Source: Parapristionchus giblindavisi
Taxonomy: Eukaryota > Nematoda > Chromadorea > Rhabditida > Diplogasteridae
Reading direction: 5' to 3'
DNA length: 64,000 nt
NCBI GenBank assembly: GCA_943737045.1
Contig: CALSFV010000020.1
Coordinates: 434,001-498,000 of the forward strand
The first letter of the stretch is position 1, and each line of letters begins with the position of its first letter. Position numbers and translations under genes: made by a program. The notes below the pieces were generated by a model, which saw only the letters and a list, made by a program, of their open reading frames with translations, ran no database searches and had not been told where the DNA came from. This document shows positions 15,735-30,200 of this stretch, one piece after another.

Positions 15735-18700
15735 AGAAGATAGGGGATGATAGGGGTGATATGGGATGATAGGGGAAGATAGGGGAAGGTTGAATTTTAT
15801 AAAATAGAAAAGATATTGTAATTTAAGATAGGGGAAGATAGGGGATGATAGTTGATGATAGGGGATGATAGGGGATGATAGGGGAAGATAGGTGAAGGTT
15901 GAATTTTATAAAATAGAAAAGATATTGTAATTTAAGATAGGGGAAGATAGGGGATGATAGGGGTAGATAGGGAAGGTTGAATATTATAAAATAGAAAAAG
16001 ATATGGTAATTTAAGATAGGGGTAGATAGGGGATGATAGGGGAGGATAGGGGAAGATAGAGAAAGGTTGAATTTTTATAAAATAGAAAAGATATGGTAAT
16101 TTTAGATAGGGGAAGATAGGGGATGATAGTTGATGATAGGGGATGATAGGGGAAGATAGGGGATGGTTGAATTTTTATAAAATAGAAACGATATGGTGAG
16201 ATGGGGAGATGGGGAGATGGGGAGATGGGGAGATGGGGAGATGGGGAGATGGGGAGATGGGGAGATGGGGAGATGGGGAGATGGGGAGATGGGGAGATGG
16301 GGAGATGGGGAGAAGATAGGGGATGATAGGGGGTGATATGGGATGATAGGGGAAGATAGGGGAAGGTTGAATTTTATAAAATAGAAAAGATATTGTAATT
16401 TAAGATAGGGGAAGATAGGGGATGATAGTTGATGATAGGGGATGATAGGGGTAGATAGGGAAGGTTGAATTTTATAAAATAGAAACGATATGGTAATTTT
16501 AGAAAGGGGAAGATAGGGGAAGATATGGGATGATAGGGGGTGATATGGGATGATAGGGGAAGATAGGGGAAGGTTGAATTTTATAAAATAGAAAAGATAT
16601 TGTAATTTAAGATAGGGGAAGATAGGGGATGATAGTTGATGATAGGGGATGATAGGGGTAGATAGGGAAGGTTGAATATTATAAAATAGAAAAAGATATG
16701 GTAATTTAAGATAGGGGTAGATAGGGGATGATAGTTGATGATAGGGGATGATAGGGGAAGATAGGGGGAGGTTTAATTTTTATAAAATAGAAACGATATG
16801 GTAATTTTAGATAGTGGAAGATAGGGGATGATAGGGGAGGATAGGGGAAGATAGAGAAAGGTTGAATTTTTATAAAATAGAAAAGATATGGTAATTTTAG
16901 ATAGGGGAAGATAGGGGATGATAGTTGATGATAGGGGATGATAGGGGAAGATAGGGGAAGGTTGAATTTTATAAAATAGAAACGATATGGTTATTTTGGA
17001 TAGGGGAAGATAGGGGAAGATAGTTGATGATAGGGGATGATAGGGGATGATAGGGGAAGATAGGTGAAGGTTGATTTTTTATAAAATAGAAACGATATGG
17101 TAATTTTAGAAAGGGGAAGATAGGGGAAGATAGGGGATGATAGGGGGTGATATGGGATGATAGGGGAAGATAGGGGAAGGTTGAATTTTATAAAATAGAA
17201 AAGATATTGTAATTTAAGATAGGGGTAGATAGGGGATGATAGTTGATGATAGGGGATGATAGGGGAAGATAGGGGAAGGTTGAATTTTTATAAAATAGAA
17301 ACGATATGGTAATTTTAGATAGTGGAAGATAGGGGATGATAGGGGAGGATAGGGGAAGATAGAGAAAGGTTGAATTTTTATAAAATAGAAAAGATATGGT
17401 AATTTTAGATAGGGGAAGATAGGGGATGATAGTTGATGATAGGGGATGATAGGGGAAGATAGGTGAAGGTTGATTTTTTATAAAATAGAAACGATATGGT
17501 AATTTTAGAAAGGGGAAGATAGGGGAAGATAGGGGATGATAGGGGGTGATATGGGATGATAGGGGAAGATAGGGGAAGGTTGAATTTTATAAAATAGAAA
17601 AGATATTGTAATTTAAGATAGGGGAAGATAGGGGATGATAGTTGATGATAGGGGATGATAGGGGTAGATAGGGAAGGTTGAATATTATAAAATAGAAAAA
17701 GATATGGTAATTTAAGATAGGGGTAGATAGGGGATGATAGTTGATGATAGGGGATGATAGGGGAAGATAGGGGAAGGTTGAATTTTTATAAAATAGAAAC
17801 GATATGGTAATTTTAGATAGTGGAAGATAGGGGATGATAGGGGAGGATAGGGGAAGATAGAGAAAGGTTGAATTTTTATGAAATAGAAAAGATATGGTAA
17901 TTTTAGATAGGGGAAGATAGGGGATGATAGTTGATGATAGGGGATGATAGGGAAGATAGGGGAAGGTTGAATTTTATAAAATAGAAACGATATGGTTATT
18001 TTGGATAGGGGAAGATAGGGGAAGATAGTTGATGATAGGGGATGATAGGGGATGATAGGGGAAGATAGGTGAAGGTTGATTTTTTATAAAATAGAAACGA
18101 TATGGTAATTTTAGAAAGGGGAAGATAGGGGAAGATAGGGGATGATAGGGGGTGATATGGGATGATAGGGGAAGATAGGGGAAGGTTGAATTTTATAAAA
18201 TAGAAAAGATATTGTAATTTAAGATAGGGGAAGATAGGGGATGATAAAGATATTGTAATTTAAGATAGGGGAAGATAGGGGATGATACTTGATGATAGGG
18301 GATGATAGGGGTAGATAGGGAAGGTTGAATATTATAAAATAGAAAAAGATATGGTAATTTAAGATAGGGGTAGATAGTGGAAGATAGGGGATGATAGGGG
18401 AGGATAGGGGAAGATAGAGAAAGGTTGAATTTTTATAAAATAGAAAAGATATGGTAATTTTAGATAGGGGAAGATAGGGGATGATAGGGGTAGATAGGGA
18501 AGGTTGAATATTATAAAATAGAAAAAGATATGGTAATTTAAGATAGGGGTAGATAGGGGATGATAGGGGAGGATAGGGGAAGATAGAGAAAGGTTGAATT
18601 TTTATAAAATAGAAAAGATATGGTAATTTTAGATAGGGGAAGATAGGGGATGATAGTTGATGATAGGGGATGATAGGGGAAGATAGGGGATGGTTGAATT

Positions 18701-21599
18701 TTTATAAAATAGAAACGATATGGTGAGATGGGGAGATGGGGAGATGGGGAGATGGGGAGATGGGGAGATGGGGAGATGGGGAGATGGGGAGATGGGGAGA
18801 TGGGGAGATGGGGAGAAGATAGGGGATGATAGGGGAAGATAGGGGAAGGTTGAATTTTATAAAATAGAAAAGATATTGTAATTTAAGATAGGGGAAGATA
18901 GGGGATGATAGTTGATGATAGGGGATGATAGGGGTAGATAGGGAAGGTTGAATTTTATAAAATAGAAACGATATGGTAATTTTAGAAAGGGGAAGATAGG
19001 GGAAGATAGGGGATGATAGGGGGTGATATGGGATGATAGGGGAAGATAGGGGAAGGTTGAATTTTATAAAATAGAAAAGATATTGTAATTTAAGATAGGG
19101 GAAGATAGGGGATGATAGTTGATGATAGGGGATGATAGGGGTAGATAGGGAAGGTTGAATATTATAAAATAGAAAAAGATATGGTAATTTAAGATAGGGG
19201 TAGATAGGGGATGATAGTTGATGATAGGGGATGATAGGGGAAGATAGGGGAAGGTTTAATTTTTATAAAATAGAAACGATATGGTAATTTTAGATAGTGG
19301 AAGATAGGGGATGATAGGGGAGGATAGGGGAAGATAGAGAAAGGTTGAATTTTTATAAAATAGAAAAGATATGGTAGTTTTAGATAGGGGAAGATAGGGG
19401 ATGATAGTTGATGATAGGGGATGATAGGGGAAGATAGGGGAAGGTTGAATTTTATAAAATAGAAACGATATGGTTATTTTGGATAGGGGAAGATAGGGGA
19501 AGATAGTTGATGATAGGGGATGATAGGGGATGATAGGGGAAGATAGGTGAAGGTTGATTTTTTATAAAATAGAAACGATATGGTAATTTTAGAAAGGGGA
19601 AGATAGGGGAAGATAGGGGATGATAGGGAGTGATATGGGATGATAGGGGAAGATAGGGGAAGGTTGAATTTTATAAAATAGAAAAGATATTGTAATTTAA
19701 GATAGGGGTAGATAGGGGATGATAGTTGATGATAGGGGATGATAGGGGAAGATAGGGGAAGGTTGAATTTTTATAAAATAGAAACGATATGGTAATTTTA
19801 GATAGTGGAAGATAGGGGATGATAGGGGAGGATAGGGGAAGATAGAGAAAGGTTGAATTTTTATAAAATAGAAAAGATATGGTAATTTTAGATAGGGGAA
19901 GATAGGGGATGATAGTTGATGATAGGGGATGATAGGGGAAGATAGGTGAAGGTTGATTTTTTATAAAATAGAAACGATATGGTAATTTTAGAAAGGGGAA
20001 GATAGGGGAAGATAGGGGATGATAGGGGGTGATATGGGATGATAGGGGAAGATAGGGGAAGGTTGAATTTTATAAAATAGAAAAGATATTGTAATTTAAG
20101 ATAGGGGAAGATAGGGGATGATAGTTGATGATAGGGGATGATAGGGGTAGATAGGGAAGGTTGAATATTATAAAATAGAAAAAGATATGGTAATTTAAGA
20201 TAGGGGTAGATAGGGGATGATAGTTGATGATAGGGGATGATAGGGGAAGATAGGGGAAGGTTGAATTTTTATAAAATAGAAACGATATGGTAATTTTAGA
20301 TAGTGGAAGATAGGGGATGATAGGGGAGGATAGGGGAAGATAGAGAAAGGTTGAATTTTTATAAAATAGAAAAGATATGGTAATTTTAGATAGGGGAAGA
20401 TAGGGGATGATAGTTGATGATAGGGGATGATAGGGGAAGATAGGTGAAGGTTGATTTTTTATAAAATAGAAACGATATGGTAATTTTAGAAAGGGGAAGA
20501 TAGGGGAAGATAGGGGATGATAGGGGGTGATATGGGATGATAGGGGAAGATAGGGGAAGGTTGAATTTTATAAAATAGAAAAGATATTGTAATTTAAGAT
20601 AGGGGAAGATAGGGGATGATAGTTGATGATAGGGGATGATAGGGGTAGATAGGGAAGGTTGAATATTATAAAATAGAAAAAGATATGGTAATTTAAGATA
20701 GGGGTAGATAGGGGATGATAGTTGATGATAGGGGATGATAGGGGAAGATAGGGGAAGGTTGAATTTTTATAAAATAGAAACGATATGGTAATTTTAGATA
20801 GTGGAAGATAGGGGATGATAGGGGAGGATAGGGGAAGATAGAGAAAGGTTGAATTTTTATAAAATAGAAAAGATATGGTAATTTTAGATAGGGGAAGATA
20901 GGGGATGATAGTTGATGATAGGGGATGATAGGGGAAAATAGGGGAAGGTTGAATTTTTATAAAAAAGAAACGATATGGTGAGATGGGGAGATGGGGAGAT
21001 GGGGAGATGGGGAGATGGGGAGATGGGGAGAAGATAGGGGATGATAGGGGGTGATATGGGATGATAGGGGAAGATAGGGGAAGGTTGAATTTTATAAAAT
21101 AGAAAAGATATTGTAATTTAAGATAGGGGAAGATAGGGGATGATAGTTGATGATAGGGGATGATAGGGGTAGATAGGGAAGGTTGAATTTTATAAAATAG
21201 AAAAAGATATGGTAATTTAAGATAGGGGTAGATAGGGGATGATAGTTGATGATAGGGGATGATAGGGGATGATAGGGGAAGATAGGGAAGGTTGAATTTT
21301 ATAAAATAGAAACGATATGGTTATTTTGGATAGGGGAAGATAGGGGAAGATAGTTGATGATAGGGGATGATAGGGGATGATAGGGGAAGATAGGTGAAGG
21401 TTGATTTTTTATAAAATAGAAACGATATGGTAATTTTAGAAAGGGGAAGATAGGGGAAGATAGGGGATGATAGGGGGTGATATGGGATGATAGGGGAAGA
21501 TAGGGGAAGGTTGAATTTTATAAAATAGAAAAGATATTGTAATTTAAGATAGGGGAAGATAGGGGATGATAGTTGATGATAGAGGATGATAGGGGTAGA

Positions 21600-24500
21600 T
21601 AGGGAAGGTTGAATATTATAAAATAGAAAAAGATATGGTAATTTAAGATAGGGGTAGATAGGGGATGATAGTTGATGATAGGGGATGATAGGGGATGATA
21701 GGGGAAGATAGGGAAGGTTGAATTTTATAAAATAGAAACGATATGGTTATTTTGGATAGGGGAAGATAGGGGAAGATAGTTGATGATAGGGGATGATAGG
21801 GTATGATAGGGGAAGATAGGTGAAGGTTGATTTTTTATAAAATAGAAACGATATGGTAATTTTAGAAAGGGGAAGATAGGGGAAGATAGGGGATGATAGG
21901 GGGTCATATGGGATGATAGGGGAAGATAGGGGAAGGTTGAATTTTATAAAATAGAAAAGATATTGTAATTTAAGATAGGGGAAGATAGGGGATGATAGTT
22001 GATGATAGGGGATGATAGGGGAAGATAGGGGAAGGTTGAATTTTTATAAAATAGAAACGATATGGGGAGATGGGGAGATGGGGAGATAGGGAGAAGATAG
22101 GGGATGATAGGGGGTGATATGGGATGATAGGGGAAGATAGGGGAAGGTTGAATTTTATAAAATAGAAAAGATATTGTAATTTAAGATAGGGGAAGATAGG
22201 GGATGATAGTTGATGATAGGGGATGATAGGGGTAGATAGGGAAGGTTGAATTTTATAAAATAGAAAAAGATATGGTAATTTAAGATAGGGGTAATAGGGG
22301 ATGATAGTTGATGATAGGGGATGATAGGGGATGATAGGGGAAGATAGGGAAGGTTGAATTTTATAAAATAGAAACGATATGGTTATTTTGGATAGGGAAA
22401 GATAGGGGAAGATAGTTGATGATAGGGGATGATAGGGGATGATAGGGGAAGATAGGTGAAGGTTGATTTTTTATAAAATAGAAACGATATGGTAATTTTA
22501 GAAAGGGGAAGATAGGGGAAGATAGGGGATGATAGGGGGTGATATGGGATGATAGGGGAAGATAGGGGAAGGTTGAATTTTATAAAATAGAAAAGATATT
22601 GTAATTTAAGATAGGGGAAGATAGGGGATGATAGTTGATGATAGGGGATGATAGGGGATGATAGGGGAAGATAGGGAAGGTTGAATTTTATAAAATAGAA
22701 ACGATATGGTTATTTTGGATAGGGGAAGATAGGGGAAGATAGTTGATGATAGGGGATGATATGGGATGATAGGGGAAGATAGGGGAAGGTTGAATTTTAT
22801 AAAATAGAAAAGATATTGTAATTTAAGATAGGGGAAGATAGGGAAGGTTGAATATTATAAAATAGAAAAAGATATGGTAATTTAAGATAGGGGTAGATAG
22901 GGGATGATAGTTGATGATAGGGGATGATAGGGGATGATAGGGGAAGATAGGGAAGGTTGAATTTTATAAAATAGAAACGATATGGTTATTTTGGATAGGG
23001 GAAGATAGGGGAAGATAGTTGATGATAGGGGATGATATGGAATGATAGGGGAAGATAGGGGAAGGTTGAATTTTATAAAATAGAAAAGATATGGTAATTT
23101 TAGATAGGGGAAGATAGGGGATGATAGTTGATGATAGGGGATGATAGGGGAAGATAGGGGAAGGTTGAATTTTATAAAATAGAAACGATATGGTTATTTT
23201 GGATAGGGGAAGATAGTTGATGATAGGGGATGATAGGGGATGATAGGGGAAGATAGGTGAAGGTTGATTTTTTATAAAATAGAAACGATATGGTAATTTT
23301 AGAAAGGGGAAGATAGGGGATGATAGGGGGTGATATGGGATGATAGGGGAAGATAGGGGAAGGTTGAATTTTATAAAATAGAAAAGATATTGTAATTTAA
23401 GATAGGGGAAGATAGGGGATGATAGTTGATGATAGAGGATGATAGGGGTTGATAGGGAAGGTTGAATATTATAAAATAGAAAAAGATATGGTAATTTAAG
23501 ATAGGGGTAGATAGGGGATGATAGTTGATGATAGGGGATGATAGGGGATGATAGGGGAAGATAGGGAAGGTTGAATTTTATAAAATAGAAACGATATGGT
23601 TATTTTGGATAGGGGAAGATAGGGGAAGATAGTTGATGATAGGGGATGATAGGGGAAGATAGGGGAAGGTTGAATTTTTATAAAATAGAAACGATATGGT
23701 GAGATGGGGAGATGGGGAGATGGGGAGATGGGGAGATGGGGAGAAGATAGGGGATGATAGGGGGTGATATGGGATGATAGGGGAAGATAGGGGAAGGTTG
23801 AATTTTATAAAATAGAAAAGATATTGTAATTTAAGATAGGGGAAGATAGGGGATGATAGTTGATGATAGGGGATGATAGGGGTAGATAGGGAAGGTTGAA
23901 TTTTATAAAATAGAAAAAGTTATGGTAATTTAAGATAGGGGTAGATAGGGGATGATAGTTGATGATAGGGGATGATAGGGGATGATAGGGGAAGATAGGG
24001 AAGGTTGAATTTTATAAAATAGAAACGATATGGTTATTTTGGATAGGGGAAGATAGGGGAAGATAGTTGATGATAGGGGATGATAGGGGATGATAGGGGA
24101 AGATAGGGAAGGTTGAATTTTATAAAATAGAAACGATATGGTTATTTTGGATAGGGGAAGATAGGGGAAGATAGTTGATGATAGGGGATGATATGGGATG
24201 ATAGGGGAAGATAGGGGAAGGTTGAATTTTATAAAATAGAAAAGATATGGTAATTTTAGATAGGGGAAGATAGGGGATGATAGTTGATGATAGGGGATGA
24301 TAGGGGAAGATAGGGGAAGGTTGAATTTTATAAAATAGAAACGATATGGTTATTTTGGATAGGGGAAGATAGTTGATGATAGGGGATGATAGGGGATGAT
24401 AGGGGAAGATAGGTGAAGGTTGATTTTTTATAAAATAGAAACGATATGGTAATTTTAGAAAGGGGAAGATAGGGGATGATAGGGGGTGATATGGGATGAT

Positions 24501-25900
24501 AGGGGAAGATAGGGGAAGGTTGAATTTTATAAAATAGAAAAGATATTGTAATTTAAGATAGGGGAAGATAGGGGATGATAGTTGATGATAGAGGATGATA
24601 GGGGTTGATAGGGAAGGTTGAATATTATAAAATAGAAAAAGATATCTTAATTTAAGATAGGGGTAGATAGGGGATGATAGTTGATGATAGGGGATGATAG
24701 GGGATGATAGGGGAAGATAGGGAAGGTTGAATTTTATAAAATAGAAACGATATGGTTATTTTGGATAGGGGAAGATAGGGGAAGATAGTTGATGATAGGG
24801 GATGATAGGGGAAGATAGGGGAAGGTTGAATTTTTATAAAATAGAAACGATATGGTGAGATGGGGAGATGGGGAGATGGGGAGATGGGGAGAAGATAGGG
24901 GATGATAGGGGGTGATATGGGATGATAGGGGAAGATAGGGGAAGGTTGAATTTTATAAAATAGAAAAGATATTGTAATTTAAGATAGGGGAAGATAGGGG
25001 ATGATAGTTGATGATAGGGGATGATAGGGGTAGATAGGGAAGGTTGAATTTTATAAAATAGAAAAAGTTATGGTAATTTAAGATAGGGGTAGATAGGGGA
25101 TGATAGTTGATGATAGGGGATGATAGGGGATGATAGGGGAAGATAGGGAAGGTTGAATTTTATAAAATAGAAACGATATGGTTATTTTGGATAGGGGAAG
25201 ATAGGGGAAGATAGTTGATGATAGGGGATGATAGGGGATGATAGGGGAAGATAGGTGAAGGTTGATTTTTTATAAAATAGAAACGATATGGTAATTTTAG
25301 AAAGGGGAAGATAGGGGAAGATAGGGGATGATAGGGGGTGATATGGGATGATAGGGGAAGATAGGGGAAGGTTGAATTTTATAAAATAGAAAAGATATTG
25401 TAATTTAAGATAGGGGAAGATAGGGGATGATAGTTGATGATAGAGGATGATAGGGGTAGATAGGGAAGGTTGAATATTATAAAATAGAAAAAGATATGGT
25501 AATTTAAGATAGGGGTAGATAGGGGATGATAGTTGATGATAGGGGATGATAGGGGATGATAGGGGAAGATAGGGAAGGTTGAATTTTATAAAATAGAAAC
25601 GATATGGTTATTTTGGATAGGGGAAGATAGGGGAAGATAGTTGATGATAGGGGATGATAGGGTATGATAGGGGAAGATAGGTGAAGGTTGATTTTTTATA
25701 AAATAGAAACGATATGGTAATTTTAGAAAGGGGAAGATAGGGGAAGATAGGGGATGATAGGGGGTCATATGGGATGATAGGGGAAGATAGGGGAAGGTTG
25801 AATTTTATAAAATAGAAAAGATATTGTAATTTAAGATAGGGGAAGATAGGGGATGATAGTTGATGATAGGGGATGATAGGGGAAGATAGGGGAAGGTTGA
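21600..25900 (+). repeat. 3.86-kb repeated satellite block
   Basis: Rare variants recur 3861 bp apart: GGGTCATATGGG at 21901 and 25762, each preceded by a GGGTATGATAGG variant. Between them, the marker GGGGTTGATAGG at 23455 and 24601 shows a further duplication of about 1146 bp. This part of the array seems to have been shuffled and re-amplified several times. Only marker spacing was checked, so the outer edges are rough. Confidence 0.65.
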
Positions 25901-27240
25901 ATTTTTATAAAATAGAAACGATATGGGGAGATGGGGAGATGGGGAGATAGGGAGAAGATAGGGGATGATAGGGGGTGATATGGGATGATAGGGGAAGATA
26001 GGGGAAGGTTGAATTTTATAAAATAGAAAAGATATTGTAATTTAAGATAGGGGAAGATAGGGGATGATAGTTGATGATAGGGGATGATAGGGGTAGATAG
26101 GGAAGGTTGAATTTTATAAAATAGAAAAAGATATGGTAATTTAAGATAGGGGTAGATAGGGGATGATAGTTGATGATAGGGGATGATAGGGGATGATAGG
26201 GGAAGATAGGGAAGGTTGAATTTTATAAAATAGAAACGATATGGTTATTTTGGATAGGGGAAGATAGGGGAAGATAGTTGATGATAGGGGATGATAGGGG
26301 ATGATAGGGGAAGATAGGTGAAGGTTGATTTTTTATAAAATAGAAACGATATGGTAATTTTAGAAAGGGGAAGATAGGGGAAGATAGGGGATGATAGGGG
26401 GTGATATGGGATGATAGGGGAAGATAGGGGAAGGTTGAATTTTATAAAATAGAAAAGATATTGTAATTTAAGATAGGGGAAGATAGGGGATGATAGTTGA
26501 TGATAGGGGATGATAGGGGAAGATAGGGGAAGGTTGAATTTTTATAAAATAGAAACGATATGGGGAGATGGGGAGATGGGGAGATAGGGAGAAGATAGGG
26601 GATGATAGGGGGTGATATGGGATGATAGGGGAAGATAGGGGAAGGTTGAATTTTATAAAATAGAAAAGATATTGTAATTTAAGATAGGGGAAGATAGGGG
26701 ATGATAGTTGATGATAGGGGATGATAGGGGTAGATAGGGAAGGTTGAATTTTATAAAATAGAAAAAGATATGGTAATTTAAGATAGGGGTAGATAGGGGA
26801 TGATAGTTGATGATAGGGGATGATAGGGGATGATAGGGGAAGATAGGGAAGGTTGAATTTTATAAAATAGAAACGATATGGTTATTTTGGATAGGGGAAG
26901 ATAGGGGAAGATAGTTGATGATAGGGGATGATAGGGGATGATAGGGGAAGATAGGTGAAGGTTGATTTTTTATAAAATAGAAACGATATGGTAATTTTAG
27001 AAAGGGGAAGATAGGGGAAGATAGGGGATGATAGGGGGTGATATGGGATGATAGGGGAAGATAGGGGAAGGTTGAATTTTATAAAATAGAAAAGATATTG
27101 TAATTTAAGATAGGGGAAGATAGGGGATGATAGTTGATGATAGGGGATGATAGGGGAAGATAGGGGAAGGTTGAATTTTTATAAAATAGAAACGATATGG
27201 GGAGATGGGGAGATGGGGAGATAGGGAGAAGATAGGGGAT
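25900..27240 (+). repeat. Local ~637-bp tandem amplification in the satellite
   Basis: The short, distinctive octamer tract that ends in GAGATAGGGAGAAG starts near 25925, 26563 and 27199, about 636-638 bp apart, with matching monomer order between copies. This suggests three near-identical copies of a six-monomer higher-order unit. Further copies of the same tract are at about 22066, 31875, 34070 and 35080. Confidence 0.7.
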
Positions 27241-30200
27241 GATAGGGGGTGATATGGGATGATAGGGGAAGATAGGGGAAGGTTGAATTTTATAAAATAG
27301 AAAAGATATTGTAATTTAAGATAGGGGAAGATAGGGGATGATAGTTGATGATAGGGGATGATAGGGGTAGATAGGGAAGGTTGAATTTTATAAAATAGAA
27401 AAAGATATGGTAATTTAAGATAGGGGTAGATAGGGGATGATAGTTGATGATAGGGGATGATAGGGGATGATAGGGGAAGATAGGGAAGGTTGAATTTTAT
27501 AAAATAGAAACGATATGGTTATTTTGGATAGGGGAAGATAGGGGAAGATAGTTGATGATAGGGGATGATAGGGGATGATAGGGGAAGATAGGTGAAGGTT
27601 GATTTTTTATAAAATAGAAACGATATGGTAATTTTAGAAAGGGGAAGATAGGGGAAGATAGGGGATGATAGGGGGTGATATGGGATGATAGGGGAAGATA
27701 GGGGAAGGTTGAATTTTATAAAATAGAAAAGATATTGTAATTTAAGATAGGGGAAGATAGGGGATGATAGTTGATGATAGAGGATGATAGGGGTAGATAG
27801 GGAAGGTTGAATATTATAAAATAGAAAAAGATATGGTAATTTAAGATAGGGGTAGATAGGGGATGATAGTTGATGATAGGGGATGATAGGGGATGATAGG
27901 GGAAGATAGGGAAGGTTGAATTTTATAAAATAGAAACGATATGGTTATTTTGGATAGGGGAAGATAGGGGAAGATAGTTGATGATAGGGGATGATATGGG
28001 ATGATAGGGGAAGATAGGGGAAGGTTGAATTTTATAAAATAGAAAAGATATTGTAATTTAAGATAGGGGAAGATAGGGGATGATAGTTGATGATAGGGGA
28101 TGATAGGGGTAGATAGGGGATGATAGTTGATGATAGGGAATGATAGGGGAAGATAGGGGAAGGTTGAATTTTTATAAAATAGAAACGATATGGTAATTTT
28201 AGATAGTGGAAGATAGGGGATGATAGGGGAAGATAGAGAAAGGTTGAATTTTTATAAAATAGAAAAGATATGGTAATTTAAGATAGGGGAAGATAGGGGA
28301 TGATAGTTGATGATAGGGGATGATAGGGGAAGATAGGGGAAGGTTGAATTTTATAAAATAGAAACGATATGGTTATTTTGGATAGGGGAAGATAGTTGAT
28401 GATAGGGGATGATAGGGGATGATAGGGGAAGATAGGTGAAGGTTGATTTTTTATAAAATAGAAACGATATGGTAATTTTAGAAAGGGGAAGATAGGGGAA
28501 GATAGGGGATGATAGGGGGTGATATGGGATGATAGGGGAAGATAGGGGAAGGTTGAATTTTATAAAATAGAAAAGATATTGTAATTTAAGATAGGGGAAG
28601 ATAGGGGATGATAGTTGATGATAGAGGATGATAGGGGTAGATAGGGAAGGTTGAATATTATAAAATAGAAAAAGATATGGTAATTTAAGATAGGGGTAGA
28701 TAGGGGATGATAGTTGATGATAGGGGATGATAGGGGATGATAGGGGAAGATAGGTGAAGGTTGATTTTTTATAAAATAGAAACGATATGGTAATTTTAGA
28801 AAGGGGAAGATAGGGGAAGATAGGGGATGATAAGGGCTGATATGGGATGATAGGGGAAGATAGGGGAAGGTTGAATTTTTATAAAATAGAAACGATATGG
28901 TGAGATGGGGAGATGGGGAGATGGGGAGATGGGGAGATGGGGAGATGGGGAGATGGGGAGATGGGGAGATGGGGAGATGGGGAGATGGGGAGATGGGGAG
29001 ATGGGGAGAAGATAGGGGATGATAGGGGGTGATATGGGATGATAGGGGAAGATAGGGGAAGGTTGAATTTTATAAAATAGAAAAGATATTGTAATTTAAG
29101 ATAGGGGAAGATAGGGGATGATAGTTGATGATAGGGGATGATAGGGGTAGATAGGGAAGGTTGAATTTTATAAAATAGAAAAAGATATGGTAATTTAAGA
29201 TAGGGGTAGATAGGGGATGATAGTTGATGATAGGGGATGATAGGGGATGATAGGGGAAGATAGGGAAGGTTGAATTTTATAAAATAGAAACGATATGGTT
29301 ATTTTGGATAGGGGAAGATAGGGGAAGATAGTTGATGATAGGGGATGATAGGGGATGATAGGGGAAGATAGGTGAAGGTTGATTTTTTATAAAATAGAAA
29401 CGATATGGTAATTTTAGAAAGGGGAAGATAGGGGAAGATAGGGGATGATAGGGGGTGATATGGGATGATAGGGGAAGATAGGGGAAGGTTGAATTTTATA
29501 AAATAGAAAAGATATTGTAATTTAAGATAGGGGAAGATAGGGGATGATAGTTGATGATAGAGGATGATAGGGGTAGATAGGGAAGGTTGAATATTATAAA
29601 ATAGAAAAAGATATGGTAATTTAAGATAGGGGTAGATAGGGGATGATAGTTGATGATAGGGGATGATAGGGGATGATAGGGGAAGATAGGGAAGGTTGAA
29701 TTTTATAAAATAGAAACGATATGGTTATTTTGGATAGGGGAAGATAGGGGAAGATAGTTGATGATAGGGGATGATAGGGTATGATAGGGGAAGATAGGTG
29801 AAGGTTGATTTTTTATAAAATAGAAACGATATGGTAATTTTAGAAAGGGGAAGATAGGGGAAGATAGGGGATGATAGGGGAAGATAGGGGAAGGTTGATT
29901 TTATAAAATAGAAAAGATATTGTAATTTAAGATAGGGGAAGATAGGGGATGATAGTTGATGATAGGGGATGATAGGGGAAGATAGGGGAAGGTTGAATTT
30001 TTATAAAATAGAAACGATATGGTAATTTTAGATAGTGGAAGATAGGGGATGATAGGGGAGGATAGGGGAAGATAGAGAAAGGTTGAATTTTTATAAAATA
30101 GAAAAGATATGGTAATTTTAGATAGGGGAAGATAGGGGATGATAGTTGATGATAGGGGATGATAGGGGAAGATAGGGGAAGGTTGAATTTTTATAAAATA

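Larger units (their letters stand above)
9380..17463 (+). repeat. 4.04-kb tandem duplication inside the satellite
   Basis: Two neighbouring blocks, about 9380-13417 and 13418-17463, match each other at a constant offset of 4038 bp, becoming 4046 bp after a difference in one octamer tract. Marker variants occur once per block at the expected offset: the GATTGGGG variant after GCGATATGG (10811 and 14849), the GATGGAGAG interruption in the octamer tract, and the rare GGGGGAGGTTTAA monomer (12721 and 16767). Block edges are approximate because all monomers are similar. Confidence 0.85.

Noticed and set aside
11523..15769. ORFs of MGRWGDGE repeats in the satellite
   Set aside because: They are translations of the 8-bp GAGATGGG tract in all frames, with no start context, no domain and identical duplicates.
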